A stretch of 12,578 nt of DNA from UBA993 sp964436815 (lineage in GTDB: Bacteria > Bacillota > Dethiobacteria > DTU022). Shown one piece after another: positions 7,003 through 12,578 of the stretch (its first letter is position 1; every line of letters starts with the position of its first letter). The notes beneath the pieces are model-generated. The model did not search any database and was not told the DNA's origin. It saw only the letters and a program-made list of their open reading frames with translations. Both the position numbers and the translations under genes were made by a program. The DNA lies in the NCBI GenBank assembly GCA_964436815.1, contig CAYTER010000054.1, positions 1 through 12,578 of the forward strand. Direction: 5' to 3'.

Positions 7003-7070
7003 GGAAACCAAAAAGGTGCTTGATAAACAGGAAAAGCACTAACTATTTTGGAACCTAAGGCGGTTTTTTT
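7003..7070 (+). other. Structured, T-tract-bearing segment in the divergent intergenic region
   Basis: The region between the divergent agmatine deiminase and acyl-CoA dehydrogenase genes (6892-7148) holds nested inverted repeats CCAAAA (7008-7013)/TTTTGG (7046-7051) and GTGCTT (7016-7021)/AAGCAC (7034-7039). A small AACC/GGTT hairpin (7052-7065) then runs directly into seven Ts (7064-7070). The pieces cannot all pair at once. It could be a leader attenuator for the dehydrogenase, but I found no convincing plus-strand promoter upstream. Confidence 0.3.
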
Positions 7071-7148
7071 GGGCCTCTGGTAGGAAGTGGGGATTAATAT
7101 GCCGAAAATAAGGGCAATTCTATCAAGTAGACCGAAAGGAGTATCTAA

Positions 7149-8443
7149 ATGATATCTTTCCAGTTGACCGAAGAACAGGAGCAGATGCAAAAATGTGCCA
7201 GGGATTTTACCGCGGCGGAGATTATCCCGATTGCTGCCGAATACGACGAAAAAGAGGAAATTCCCTGGCAGGTGGTTGAAAAAGCATACGAGGCCGGCCT
7301 GATGAATCTGGCCATACCACTTGAACTTGGCGGGCAGGGCATCGACCCCCTTACAGCGGCTATCATCACTGAAGAAATTGCTTACGGGTGTCTGGGCGTG
7401 AATGGAACCTTCGGAGCAAACGAGCTGGCTGTTCAGCCGATTCTCATCGCCGGAACAGATGAACAGAAGAAAAAGTTTTTGCCTGATTTCTGTGCCAAGC
7501 CGCAGCTGGCTGCCTTCGGTCTTACCGAGCCGGAAGCGGGCTCTGACGTATCCAACGTTCAGACCAGGGCGGTAAAGGATGGTGATTATTACATTTTGAA
7601 TGGTAACAAGTGCTTTATCACTAACGGTGGTTCGGCAGCGCTCTATACGATCTTTGCCACCATCGATAAAAGCCTGGGGCATAAAGGGCTTTGCGCTTTT
7701 ATCGTGCCGGGTGATACGCCCGGTATCCGCGGCGGTAAGAAAGAGCAGAAAATGGGTGACCGCTGTTCCGAAGTGGCAGNNNNNNNNNNNNNNNNNNNNN
7801 NNNNNNNNNNNNNNNNNNNNNNNNNNNNNNNNNNNNNNNNNNNNNNNNNNNNNNNNNNNNNNNNNNNNNNNNNNNNNNNATCCGCGGCGGTAAGAAAGAG
7901 CAGAAAATGGGTGACCGCTGTTCCGAAGTGGCAGAGGTGATCATCGAAGATCTTCGGGTGCCGGCCGCTAACCTGCTGGGCAGGGAAGGCGACGGTTTTA
8001 AGATCGCCATGGCAACTTTAGATGTTACCCGGCCGGGGATCGGGGCCGCCGCTGTCGGCGTGGCTCGCAGGGCTTTCGAAGAAGCCCGCAAATATGCCCT
8101 ACAGCGCATCCAGTTTGGCAAGCCAATCGCGGCTAACCAGGCCATCCAGTTCATGTTTGCCGAAATGGCCACCAAGATTGATGCCGCCCGGTTGCTGGTC
8201 TGGCGGGCTGCCCAGTATCTTGCAGCTGGAATGCATGCCTCCAAGGAGGGTTCGATGGCTAAATTTTATGCAGCTGATATTGCCATGGAAGCGACAGTGG
8301 ATGCCTTGCAGATTATGGGCGGATCAGGATACATGCGCGATTATCCAGTTGAAAAACTGATGCGCGATGCCAAGATTCTGCAGATCTATGAAGGTACTAA
8401 CCAGGTGCAGCGCATGGTTATTGCCCGGGAAATCTTAAAATAA
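7149..8443 (+). CDS. Acyl-CoA dehydrogenase, split only by an assembly gap
   Basis: This is an FAD flavoenzyme that oxidises an acyl-CoA to the trans-2-enoyl-CoA, passing electrons to an electron-transfer flavoprotein in beta-oxidation or butyrate metabolism. Removing the 100 Ns and one copy of the flanking 55-bp duplicate (7780-7934) joins 7149-7779 to 7935-8443 as exactly 380 codons, a 379-residue protein of normal family length. As written, the gap shifts the frame, so the gene appears as two fragments. Visible motifs are FGLTEPEAGSD (123-133), ILNGNKCFITNG (149-160), KMGDRCSEVAEV across the junction, QRIQFGKPIA, and IYEGTNQVQR, in which Glu363 is the presumed catalytic base. AAAGGAG (7135-7141) lies 7 nt before the ATG. 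It resembles short-chain (butyryl-CoA type) enzymes, but chain length cannot be fixed. No etfAB genes are in the window. Confidence 0.93.
7725..7934 (+). repeat. Exact 55-bp direct duplicate flanking the gap
   Basis: The 55 bases at 7725-7779 recur without a single difference at 7880-7934, immediately left and right of the N run. The copies lie inside one conserved coding stretch of the acyl-CoA dehydrogenase and encode the same residues. Only one copy fits the family, so the second is almost certainly the shared end of two overlapping contigs rather than a biological repeat. Confidence 0.95.
7780..7879. other. Assembly gap of 100 Ns
   Basis: This is a run of exactly 100 undetermined bases. 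The round length is the conventional placeholder for a gap of unknown size. The flanks overlap by 55 bases, so the true gap length is most likely zero and no sequence is missing. Confidence 0.99.
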
Positions 8444-8535
8444 AATGATGTTGGTAATAAGCGGCAGTTGGAAGAGCCTGCTGGTAAAAGTAAGCATTAA
8501 AAATATCTGCTTAAAGAGGAAAGAAGGAGTAGGCA

Positions 8536-9618
8536 GTGGATATTTATGAACAGCTAAGAGAGGTTCTGGATTCTCATCCGTCAACAGCGCCGAAAGCGGA
8601 GGCGATCAGCGAAATCCTGAAAATCCTCTTTACCCCTGAAGAGGCTGCTATAGCTGTAACCATGAGTTTCAAGGTTAAACCGGCAGATCAGATTGCCGGC
8701 AACGCCGGCTTTACAAAAGAAGAAGTATTAGTGCACCTGGAGTCAATGGCCGATAAAGGCATCATTATCTCACGAAAAAAAGAAGGTCTTTTACAATACG
8801 GCCTTCTGCCGCTGATCCCCGGTGTCTTTGAATTCCCTTTTATGAAAACAGAGCTCACCCCGATGCATACCAGGTTGGGAGAACTATGGGAAGAGTATCA
8901 TACTGAAGCTCTCGGGGTTGCATTTGCCGGTAATCCCACTCCGCTGATGCGCATCGTGGCGGTGGATCAGGCAATCCCCGCCCGCGACCGGATTCACCCC
9001 TATGAAGAAGTAAAGCTGTTTATTAAAGATGCTGCTTTCATAGCCCTGGCCAACTGTGCCTGCCGCGTAAGTGTCGGTGCCTGTGAAAAACCAAAAGAGG
9101 TGTGTCTGATTTTCGGCCAGGCGGCAGAGTTCCTGGTGGAGCGTGGGTTTGCCCGGCGGATTGATAAAGAAGAGGGGTTGAAGGTGTTAGACAGGGCAGA
9201 AGAAGCCGGGTTGGTCCATACCAGCAATAACAGTGCGGACAGGGCTAACCTGATCTGCAACTGCTGCCCCTGCTGTTGCACTGTGCTGCGCGGAAAAACG
9301 CAGCTTAACCATCCTCATGCTTTTGAACCCAGCCGTTACCTGGCCCAGGTTCTGACCGATGACTGCACAGGATGCGCTATTTGCGCTGATGAACGCTGCC
9401 CGGTGCAGGCTATCACCCTCGTTAATGAAATTGCCGTGGTCGACCAGCAGGAATGTATCGGCTGCGGGCTTTGTGTCAGCGGCTGCCCGAGTGAAGCAAT
9501 GTATTTGGTCGAAAGAGAAGAAATTCCAGCGGTTCCGGCGACCGTATCGGAAATGGGGATGAAAATCCTGCAGGAAAAAGGCAGACTCGAAGCTTTTATT
9601 AAAATCATGGAGAGGTGA
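8536..9618 (+). CDS. Ferredoxin-like protein with 4Fe-4S clusters and CxCCxCCC motif
   Basis: This is a predicted cytoplasmic electron-transfer protein of 360 residues with 18 cysteines. Residues about 25-82 look like a winged-helix fold. Next come a Cys group at 174, 176, 183 and 190 (NCACRVSVGACEKPKEVC), a dense motif ICNCCPCCC (240-248), and two 4Fe-4S ferredoxin motifs at 277-288 (CTGCAICADERCP, one residue longer than the usual last spacing) and 307-317 (CIGCGLCVSGCP). I know similar proteins from anaerobes, but no experimentally defined role. The GTG start at 8536 has AAGGAG (8524-8529) 6 nt upstream. It lies 92 bp after the acyl-CoA dehydrogenase on the same strand with no terminator between them, so the two may be co-transcribed and this protein may take electrons in acyl-CoA oxidation; that link is inferred. 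Confidence 0.85.
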   Translation: MDIYEQLREVLDSHPSTAPKAEAISEILKILFTPEEAAIAVTMSFKVKPADQIAGNAGFTKEEVLVHLESMADKGIIISRKKEGLLQYGLLPLIPGVFEFPFMKTELTPMHTRLGELWEEYHTEALGVAFAGNPTPLMRIVAVDQAIPARDRIHPYEEVKLFIKDAAFIALANCACRVSVGACEKPKEVCLIFGQAAEFLVERGFARRIDKEEGLKVLDRAEEAGLVHTSNNSADRANLICNCCPCCCTVLRGKTQLNHPHAFEPSRYLAQVLTDDCTGCAICADERCPVQAITLVNEIAVVDQQECIGCGLCVSGCPSEAMYLVEREEIPAVPATVSEMGMKILQEKGRLEAFIKIMER

Positions 9619-9620
9619 TG

Positions 9621-9656
9621 CCAGACCTGGCAACCGTTAAAGGTTGCCGGTCTTGG
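9621..9656 (+). terminator. Hairpin after the ferredoxin-like gene, terminator-like
   Basis: A strong stem begins two bases after the stop codon. CCA-GACC-GGCAACC (9621-9635, with T9628 bulged) pairs with GGTTGCC-GGTC-TGG (9642-9656, with T9653 bulged), around a six-base loop. No T-tract follows, so it may be a transcript-end stabiliser or a weak terminator. Its right arm supplies the -35 box of the next promoter. Confidence 0.5.
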
Positions 9657-9672
9657 TGAACCTGTTTATAAT
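9644..9672 (+). promoter_or_regulatory. Promoter of the ferritin-like gene
   Basis: TTGCCG (9644-9649, 4 of 6 consensus) is followed after 17 bp by a perfect TATAAT (9667-9672), predicting a leader of about 23 nt. The -35 box lies inside the right arm of the preceding hairpin. Confidence 0.6.
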
Positions 9673-9701
9673 TAGGGAAAAGGATAAAGGGGAGTGACCA
9701 G

Positions 9702-10004
9702 ATGCCTGATTTTGGACATGCATTTTCAGGAATGGCAAAGGACCGAAAGTTGACTCATGCAGAACTGGTTCGGGCTATCCGGTTCATGATTGCAGCGGAG
9801 TATGAAGCGATTCAGCTTTACATGCAGCTGGCCGAATCGATCGATAATGAGCTGGCCAAAGTTGTACTCACTGATATTGCCGACGAAGAAAGGGAGCATG
9901 CCGGTGAATTCTTACGGCTTCTTAAAGAGCTTGAGCCGGAAGAAGAAGAGTTTTACAAGTCAGGATACGAAGAAGTAGAAGAGATTATTGAAGAACTAAA
10001 ATGA
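9702..10004 (+). CDS. Short ferritin-like protein, encapsulin-associated type
   Basis: This is a 100-residue, two-helix ferritin-like protein expected to bind and oxidise iron at a di-iron site formed between subunits. Likely ligands are Glu33 in AAEYEAIQLY (31-40) and Glu63/His66 in DEEREHAGEF (61-70), the same E...ExxH pattern as encapsulated ferritins. From memory, the sequence resembles the ferritin-like domain fused in front of the Pyrococcus furiosus encapsulin shell protein, sharing the ELxxxIRxxIxAE, LYxQxA, EExxHxGEF and EEV elements. No shell gene lies in the window, and the acidic C-terminus shows no obvious cargo-loading peptide. Databases often label such proteins rubrerythrin, but there is no rubredoxin domain. 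AAGGGGAG (9687-9694) precedes the ATG. Promoter and terminator make it a one-gene unit, plausibly for iron or oxidative stress handling. Confidence 0.85.
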   Translation: MPDFGHAFSGMAKDRKLTHAELVRAIRFMIAAEYEAIQLYMQLAESIDNELAKVVLTDIADEEREHAGEFLRLLKELEPEEEEFYKSGYEEVEEIIEELK

Positions 10005-10041
10005 TCTGTTAAATCTGTTTGTAAAGTTAGCAAGGAAGATA

Positions 10042-10095
10042 ACGGCAGGTTGTCTGGCAGACATTAGGTTTGCCATATAATCTGTCGTATTTTTT
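10042..10095 (+). terminator. Strong intrinsic terminator of the ferritin-like gene
   Basis: Bases 10042-10062 pair with 10068-10088 in a 21-position stem with one mismatch (10054/10076) and a few G-U pairs, closed by a five-base loop. One A and six Ts (10090-10095) follow. It separates the ferritin-like gene from the DAHP synthase promoter, which starts 25 bp later. The TATAAT at 10076-10081 and the palindrome TGTCTGGCAGACA at 10051-10063 lie inside this stem and are probably by-products of it. Confidence 0.85.
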
Positions 10096-10119
10096 ACCTA
10101 TACATCAGAGATTATTTCA

Positions 10120-10148
10120 TTGACCCTCTAAAAAAGCTGTGATATCAT
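10120..10148 (+). promoter_or_regulatory. Promoter of the aroF-pheA operon
   Basis: TTGACC (10120-10125) and TATCAT (10143-10148) each match the consensus at five of six positions and are 17 bp apart. Predicted transcription starts near 10155, giving a leader of about 28 nt. That is too short for a T-box or a leader-peptide attenuator, so no RNA-based amino-acid control is visible. Confidence 0.7.
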
Positions 10149-10182
10149 TGCTCAAATAATCGCACTCAAACGGAGAAGATCC

Positions 10183-11031
10183 ATGCAAAATCTCAAACTG
10201 GTCAGTATCGGTAAAAAGGGAAACAGAACCAAAATCAAAGTTGGCAACGTGGTTATCGGTGAAGGTTTTGTTGTTGTTGGCGGCCCCTGCGGTGTCGAGA
10301 GCGAAGAGCAGACTCTTAGAACTGCCGAAGCTGTTAAAGAAGGCGGGGGAATGATGTTCCGGGGCGGCGCTTTTAAACCGCGTACCTCACCTTACGATTT
10401 TCAGGGCCTTGGCCTTGAAGGTTTAAAAATACTGGCCAAGGCCAGGGACTTAACCGGCCTGCCGATTGTTACTGAAGTAATCGATCCCCGCGACGTATCC
10501 TGGGTTTGCGAGTTTGCCGACATCCTGCAGATCGGAGCCCGGAACATGCAGAATTTTTCTTTACTGAAAGAAGTCGGCCGGGCGCCCAAACCGGTTCTGC
10601 TGAAAAGGGGTATGTACTCCACTCTCAAGGAGTGGCTGAATTGCGCCGAATATATCCTGGCCGAAGGCAACCCCAATGTGGTGCTCTGTGAAAGGGGCAT
10701 CCGGACCTTTGAAACCTATACCAGGAATACTCTTGACTTAAGTATGGTTCCGGCTATCAAAGAACTGACCCATTTGCCGGTGATGGTTGACCCCTCACAT
10801 GGTACCGGCAAGCTGAGCCTGGTTGAAAAAATGAGCCTGGCGGCTATTGCCGCCGGAGCCGACGGCCTGCTGGTAGAGGTGCATGTTAACCCCTGCGAAG
10901 CAAAAAGCGATGCCGATCAACAGCTCAACCCTGATCAGTTCAAAATGCTGATGCATAAAATCCTGAAGCTCAATCAGCTGATGAGCGATCCTCTTTTTAA
11001 AACCACTACGATTACCGGGGGCGATCTATAA
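10183..11031 (+). CDS. aroF: 3-deoxy-7-phosphoheptulonate (DAHP) synthase, KDO8P-synthase-like type
   Basis: This enzyme condenses phosphoenolpyruvate with erythrose 4-phosphate to DAHP, the first step of the shikimate pathway. The 282-residue product is the short AroA-beta type, related to KDO8P synthase. Conserved parts are GGPCGVES with metal-ligand Cys36, FRGGAFKPRTSPY (59-71), QIGARNMQNF (116-125), LLKRG (139-143), CERGIRTFE (169-177), DPSHGTG (203-209, metal-ligand His206) and VEVHVNP (231-237). The N-terminal ferredoxin-like regulatory domain found in Thermotoga-type enzymes (about 330-340 residues) is mostly missing, so direct feedback inhibition by aromatic amino acids is less likely; that is inference. 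CGGAGAAG precedes the ATG. The stop overlaps the start of pheA by one base (TAATG), indicating one operon with coupled translation. Confidence 0.95.
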   Translation: MQNLKLVSIGKKGNRTKIKVGNVVIGEGFVVVGGPCGVESEEQTLRTAEAVKEGGGMMFRGGAFKPRTSPYDFQGLGLEGLKILAKARDLTGLPIVTEVIDPRDVSWVCEFADILQIGARNMQNFSLLKEVGRAPKPVLLKRGMYSTLKEWLNCAEYILAEGNPNVVLCERGIRTFETYTRNTLDLSMVPAIKELTHLPVMVDPSHGTGKLSLVEKMSLAAIAAGADGLLVEVHVNPCEAKSDADQQLNPDQFKMLMHKILKLNQLMSDPLFKTTTITGGDL

Positions 11032-12089
11032 TGAAACTGGACGAAATCAGGCATAAAATAGACCTTATTGACTCACAGCTCTTAAAACTCTTAAACGACC
11101 GCCTGGAGCAGGGTCTCCTGGCTAAACGTTTCAAAGATAAGATTGAAGATCCGCAGCGCGAGAAAGAGATCCTGGAAAGAGTAAAAAACAACCCCAATGC
11201 CCTTTTGGAAAAAGATTTCAGCGAAGAGATCTACAGGATCATTCTTACCCAGAGTAAAAAACTGCAGGGCCGCGAGCTGGTAATCACCGGTTTTCAGGGT
11301 GAACATGGCGCCTACAGTGAAGAAGCGGTCAGGCACTATAACCAGGATTACGTAACGCTGCCCTGTGTCACTTTTAATGAAGTGTTTGAAGGTGTTAATT
11401 CCGGTATGTACGATTATGGTATTGTGCCGGTGGAAAATACCCTGGGCGGCATTGTCGGTCCGGTCAACGAGCTGCTGATCAATACGGATCTGCAGATCGT
11501 GGGAGCTATCGATATGCCGGTGCATCACTGCCTGCTCATGGTGCCGGGCAACGACCATCGCGAAATCAGGGAGGTTTACTCCCATTCGCAGGCGTTGGCC
11601 CAGTGCCGGCGTTTTCTCTCCCGCAATAACCTGACCCCGGTTCCCTACTTTGACACTGCCGGGGCGGCCAGAATGCTGGCCGAGAAGCAGCCCCGCGGCG
11701 CCGCCTGTATCGCCGGCCGTCTGGCGGCAGAGCTTTATAATCTCGAAGTGCTGAAAGAAAACATCGAAGACTTAAACAACAACCGCACCAGGTTCCTGCT
11801 ATTGGCCAAGGGGAGTCCATCCGAAGAGGGCAGCAAGTGCACTATTACCTTTACCACAGAGCACAAGGCGGGAACTCTCTTTGGGGTCCTTGAACTCTTT
11901 GCCAATTCCGGTATTAACCTGACCCGGATCGAATCGATTCCCAACGAGCCGGGCGATTATTCATTCTTCTTAGATTTTGACGGTTCGATTAAAGACCAGG
12001 CGGTTTTAAAAACGCTCGAGCAGGCTGAGAAGCAAACTGCCGGTTTTAAACTCCTCGGTTGCTACAATGAAAAAGTCGTGGAAAGTTAA
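11031..12089 (+). CDS. pheA: Bifunctional chorismate mutase/prephenate dehydratase
   Basis: This enzyme converts chorismate to prephenate and then phenylpyruvate, committing carbon to phenylalanine. It has 352 residues in three parts. The AroQ-type chorismate mutase is at about 1-80 (LDEIRHKIDLID, KDKIEDPQREKEIL). The prephenate dehydratase is at about 84-260 (GFQGEHGAYSE, PVENTLGG and NRTRF at 251-255, which contains the catalytic Thr). An ACT regulatory domain is at about 270-347. The ACT domain normally binds phenylalanine through GALV and ESRP motifs. Here they read GTLF (281-284) and ESIP (301-304), so the usual Arg of ESRP is Ile and feedback sensitivity could differ. The fused mutase is complete by length and key residues. 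It is co-translated with DAHP synthase. No typical intrinsic terminator follows on this strand. Confidence 0.96.
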   Translation: MKLDEIRHKIDLIDSQLLKLLNDRLEQGLLAKRFKDKIEDPQREKEILERVKNNPNALLEKDFSEEIYRIILTQSKKLQGRELVITGFQGEHGAYSEEAVRHYNQDYVTLPCVTFNEVFEGVNSGMYDYGIVPVENTLGGIVGPVNELLINTDLQIVGAIDMPVHHCLLMVPGNDHREIREVYSHSQALAQCRRFLSRNNLTPVPYFDTAGAARMLAEKQPRGAACIAGRLAAELYNLEVLKENIEDLNNNRTRFLLLAKGSPSEEGSKCTITFTTEHKAGTLFGVLELFANSGINLTRIESIPNEPGDYSFFLDFDGSIKDQAVLKTLEQAEKQTAGFKLLGCYNEKVVES

Positions 12090-12153
12090 AAATTCATTTG
12101 ATCATTTGACGATAAAGGTGTCAATTTAAGCGTTTTATCAAGAAAACCGGCAG

Positions 12154-12184
12154 AAAAAAGCCCCGGAGATGGTTTTAATCCGGG
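12154..12184 (-). terminator. Weak minus-strand terminator-like hairpin
   Basis: The 214-bp region between pheA and the HU gene contains CCCGGA (12162-12167)/TCCGGG (12179-12184). Read on the minus strand, the stem is followed by GC and six Ts (complement of 12154-12159). The stem is only 6 bp with an 11-base loop. On the plus strand no T-tract follows, so it is a poor terminator for pheA. Confidence 0.3.
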
Positions 12185-12233
12185 TTGTATCCGGCGATCT
12201 TCCCGTAGACGCTGTATTTTAGGATTATTTGAG

Positions 12234-12262
12234 TTGATCTCTTTAGAAAAAGCCTGTATTAT
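12234..12262 (+). promoter_or_regulatory. Promoter of the HU gene with a palindrome at the start site
   Basis: TTGATC (12234-12239) and TATTAT (12257-12262, five of six consensus) are 17 bp apart, predicting transcription from about 12269. A perfect 12-bp palindrome, AACAACGTTGTT (12264-12275), is centred on that position and could be an operator. The leader would be about 35 nt. Confidence 0.6.
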
Positions 12263-12303
12263 AAACAACGTTGTTATATCTTAACAGAGAGGAGACAGAC
12301 CGC

Positions 12304-12576
12304 ATGAACAAACAGGAATTGGTAGCTCTCGTAGCAGAAAAAGCCGGTGTCAGTAAAAAAGATAGTGAAGCTGTAGTTACAGCAGTGGTAGAAGGTATCA
12401 GCAGTGCATTGGCCAAGGGTGAAAAAGTGCAGCTTGTAGGCTTTGGTACTTTCGAAGTAAGGCAGCGCCAGGCCCGCGAAGGCCGCAACCCCAGCACTGG
12501 TGAAAAGATCAAGATTGCCGCCCAGAAGGTGCCGGCATTCAAGGCTGGAAAAGCCTTAAAAGATCAGGTAAAATAA
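12304..12576 (+). CDS. hup: DNA-binding protein HU
   Basis: This is the histone-like nucleoid protein that bends and compacts DNA as a homodimer. The 90 residues match the family length exactly. It starts MNKQELVALVAEKAGVS, has the central GFGTFEVRQR (46-55), and carries the DNA-contacting beta-arm with REGRNPSTGEKIKI (59-72), including the Pro that intercalates in the minor groove; the C-terminus is VPAFKAGKALKDQVK. ATG at 12304 is preferred, with AGAGGAGA 9 nt upstream; an in-frame TTG at 12271 would overlap the predicted transcription start. It has its own promoter with a palindrome and lies two bases from the window end. HU rather than IHF is indicated by the sequence and by a Bacillota-like context. 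Confidence 0.97.
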   Translation: MNKQELVALVAEKAGVSKKDSEAVVTAVVEGISSALAKGEKVQLVGFGTFEVRQRQAREGRNPSTGEKIKIAAQKVPAFKAGKALKDQVK

Positions 12577-12578
12577 GT

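Noticed and set aside
6993..7682. Long minus-strand open frame of 229 codons
   Set aside because: It lies opposite the acyl-CoA dehydrogenase start and the intergenic region, has no family features or ribosome binding site, and is explained as the shadow of the real gene.
7780..7934. Insertion with a 55-bp target duplication, or a tandem duplication in the dehydrogenase
   Set aside because: The only inserted bases are exactly 100 Ns, and 55 bp is far longer than usual target duplications. A contig-overlap artefact explains everything.
8491..8513. Inverted repeat TAAGCA/TGCTTA between the dehydrogenase and the ferredoxin-like gene as a terminator
   Set aside because: The stem is only 6 bp and AT-rich, with no following T-tract.
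9187..9633. Minus-strand open frame of 148 codons opposite the ferredoxin-like gene
   Set aside because: The plus strand there encodes clear 4Fe-4S motifs; the reverse reading shows no recognisable domain.
10051..10081. Palindrome TGTCTGGCAGACA and TATAAT as an operator and second aroF promoter
   Set aside because: Both lie inside the 21-position terminator stem, and no -35 box stands at suitable spacing (TTGTCT is 20 bp away).
11091..11585. Minus-strand open frame of 164 codons opposite pheA
   Set aside because: The forward frame is a complete chorismate mutase/prephenate dehydratase with conserved motifs; the reverse frame has none.
1..12578. CRISPR array, tRNA, rRNA, insertion sequence, phage or toxin-antitoxin genes
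   Set aside because: I saw no regularly spaced repeats, tRNA-like cloverleaf, rRNA sequence, transposase or integrase motif, or terminal inverted repeats anywhere in the window.

Overview
The window is a mid-GC bacterial chromosome segment, most likely from an anaerobic Bacillota (Clostridia-like, possibly a fatty-acid-oxidising or syntrophic lineage). The evidence is strong AGGAGG-type ribosome binding sites before most genes, sigma-A-like promoters, an acyl-CoA dehydrogenase next to a multi-[4Fe-4S] protein, a small ferritin-like protein and a DUF554 membrane protein. A run of 100 Ns flanked by an exact 55-bp duplication shows that this is a draft, probably metagenomic, scaffold. The phylum-level assignment is an inference.

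Region 1 (1-4959) is a tight plus-strand cluster behind a near-consensus promoter. It encodes a six-helix membrane protein, a winged-helix regulator, a 41-residue single-helix membrane peptide, an ABC ATPase with MORN repeats fused to its N-terminus, and two ABC-2 permeases, each with a large extracytoplasmic loop. The last three genes overlap by a few bases and almost certainly form one exporter. The MORN-ABC fusion and the small membrane peptide are the most unusual things here.

Region 2 (4960-6891) holds a DUF554 membrane protein with its own promoter and, convergent to it, an agmatine deiminase on the minus strand. The DUF554 ribosome binding site is complementary to sequence just after the exporter stop codon, which could silence the gene on read-through transcripts.

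Region 3 (6892-9618) is catabolic and redox. It carries an acyl-CoA dehydrogenase, split only by the assembly gap and restorable to 379 residues, followed by a ferredoxin-like protein with 18 cysteines.

Region 4 (9619-10095) is a single-gene unit. A 100-residue ferritin-like protein resembling encapsulin-associated ferritins lies behind its own promoter and is closed by a strong intrinsic terminator.

Region 5 (10096-12089) is an aromatic amino-acid operon: DAHP synthase overlapping chorismate mutase/prephenate dehydratase, both directed toward phenylalanine. Region 6 (12090-12578) holds the gene for the nucleoid protein HU, whose promoter region contains a perfect 12-bp palindrome at the expected transcription start.

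The only novel-system candidate I can support is the MORN-ABC exporter cluster. The remaining genes belong to recognisable families.
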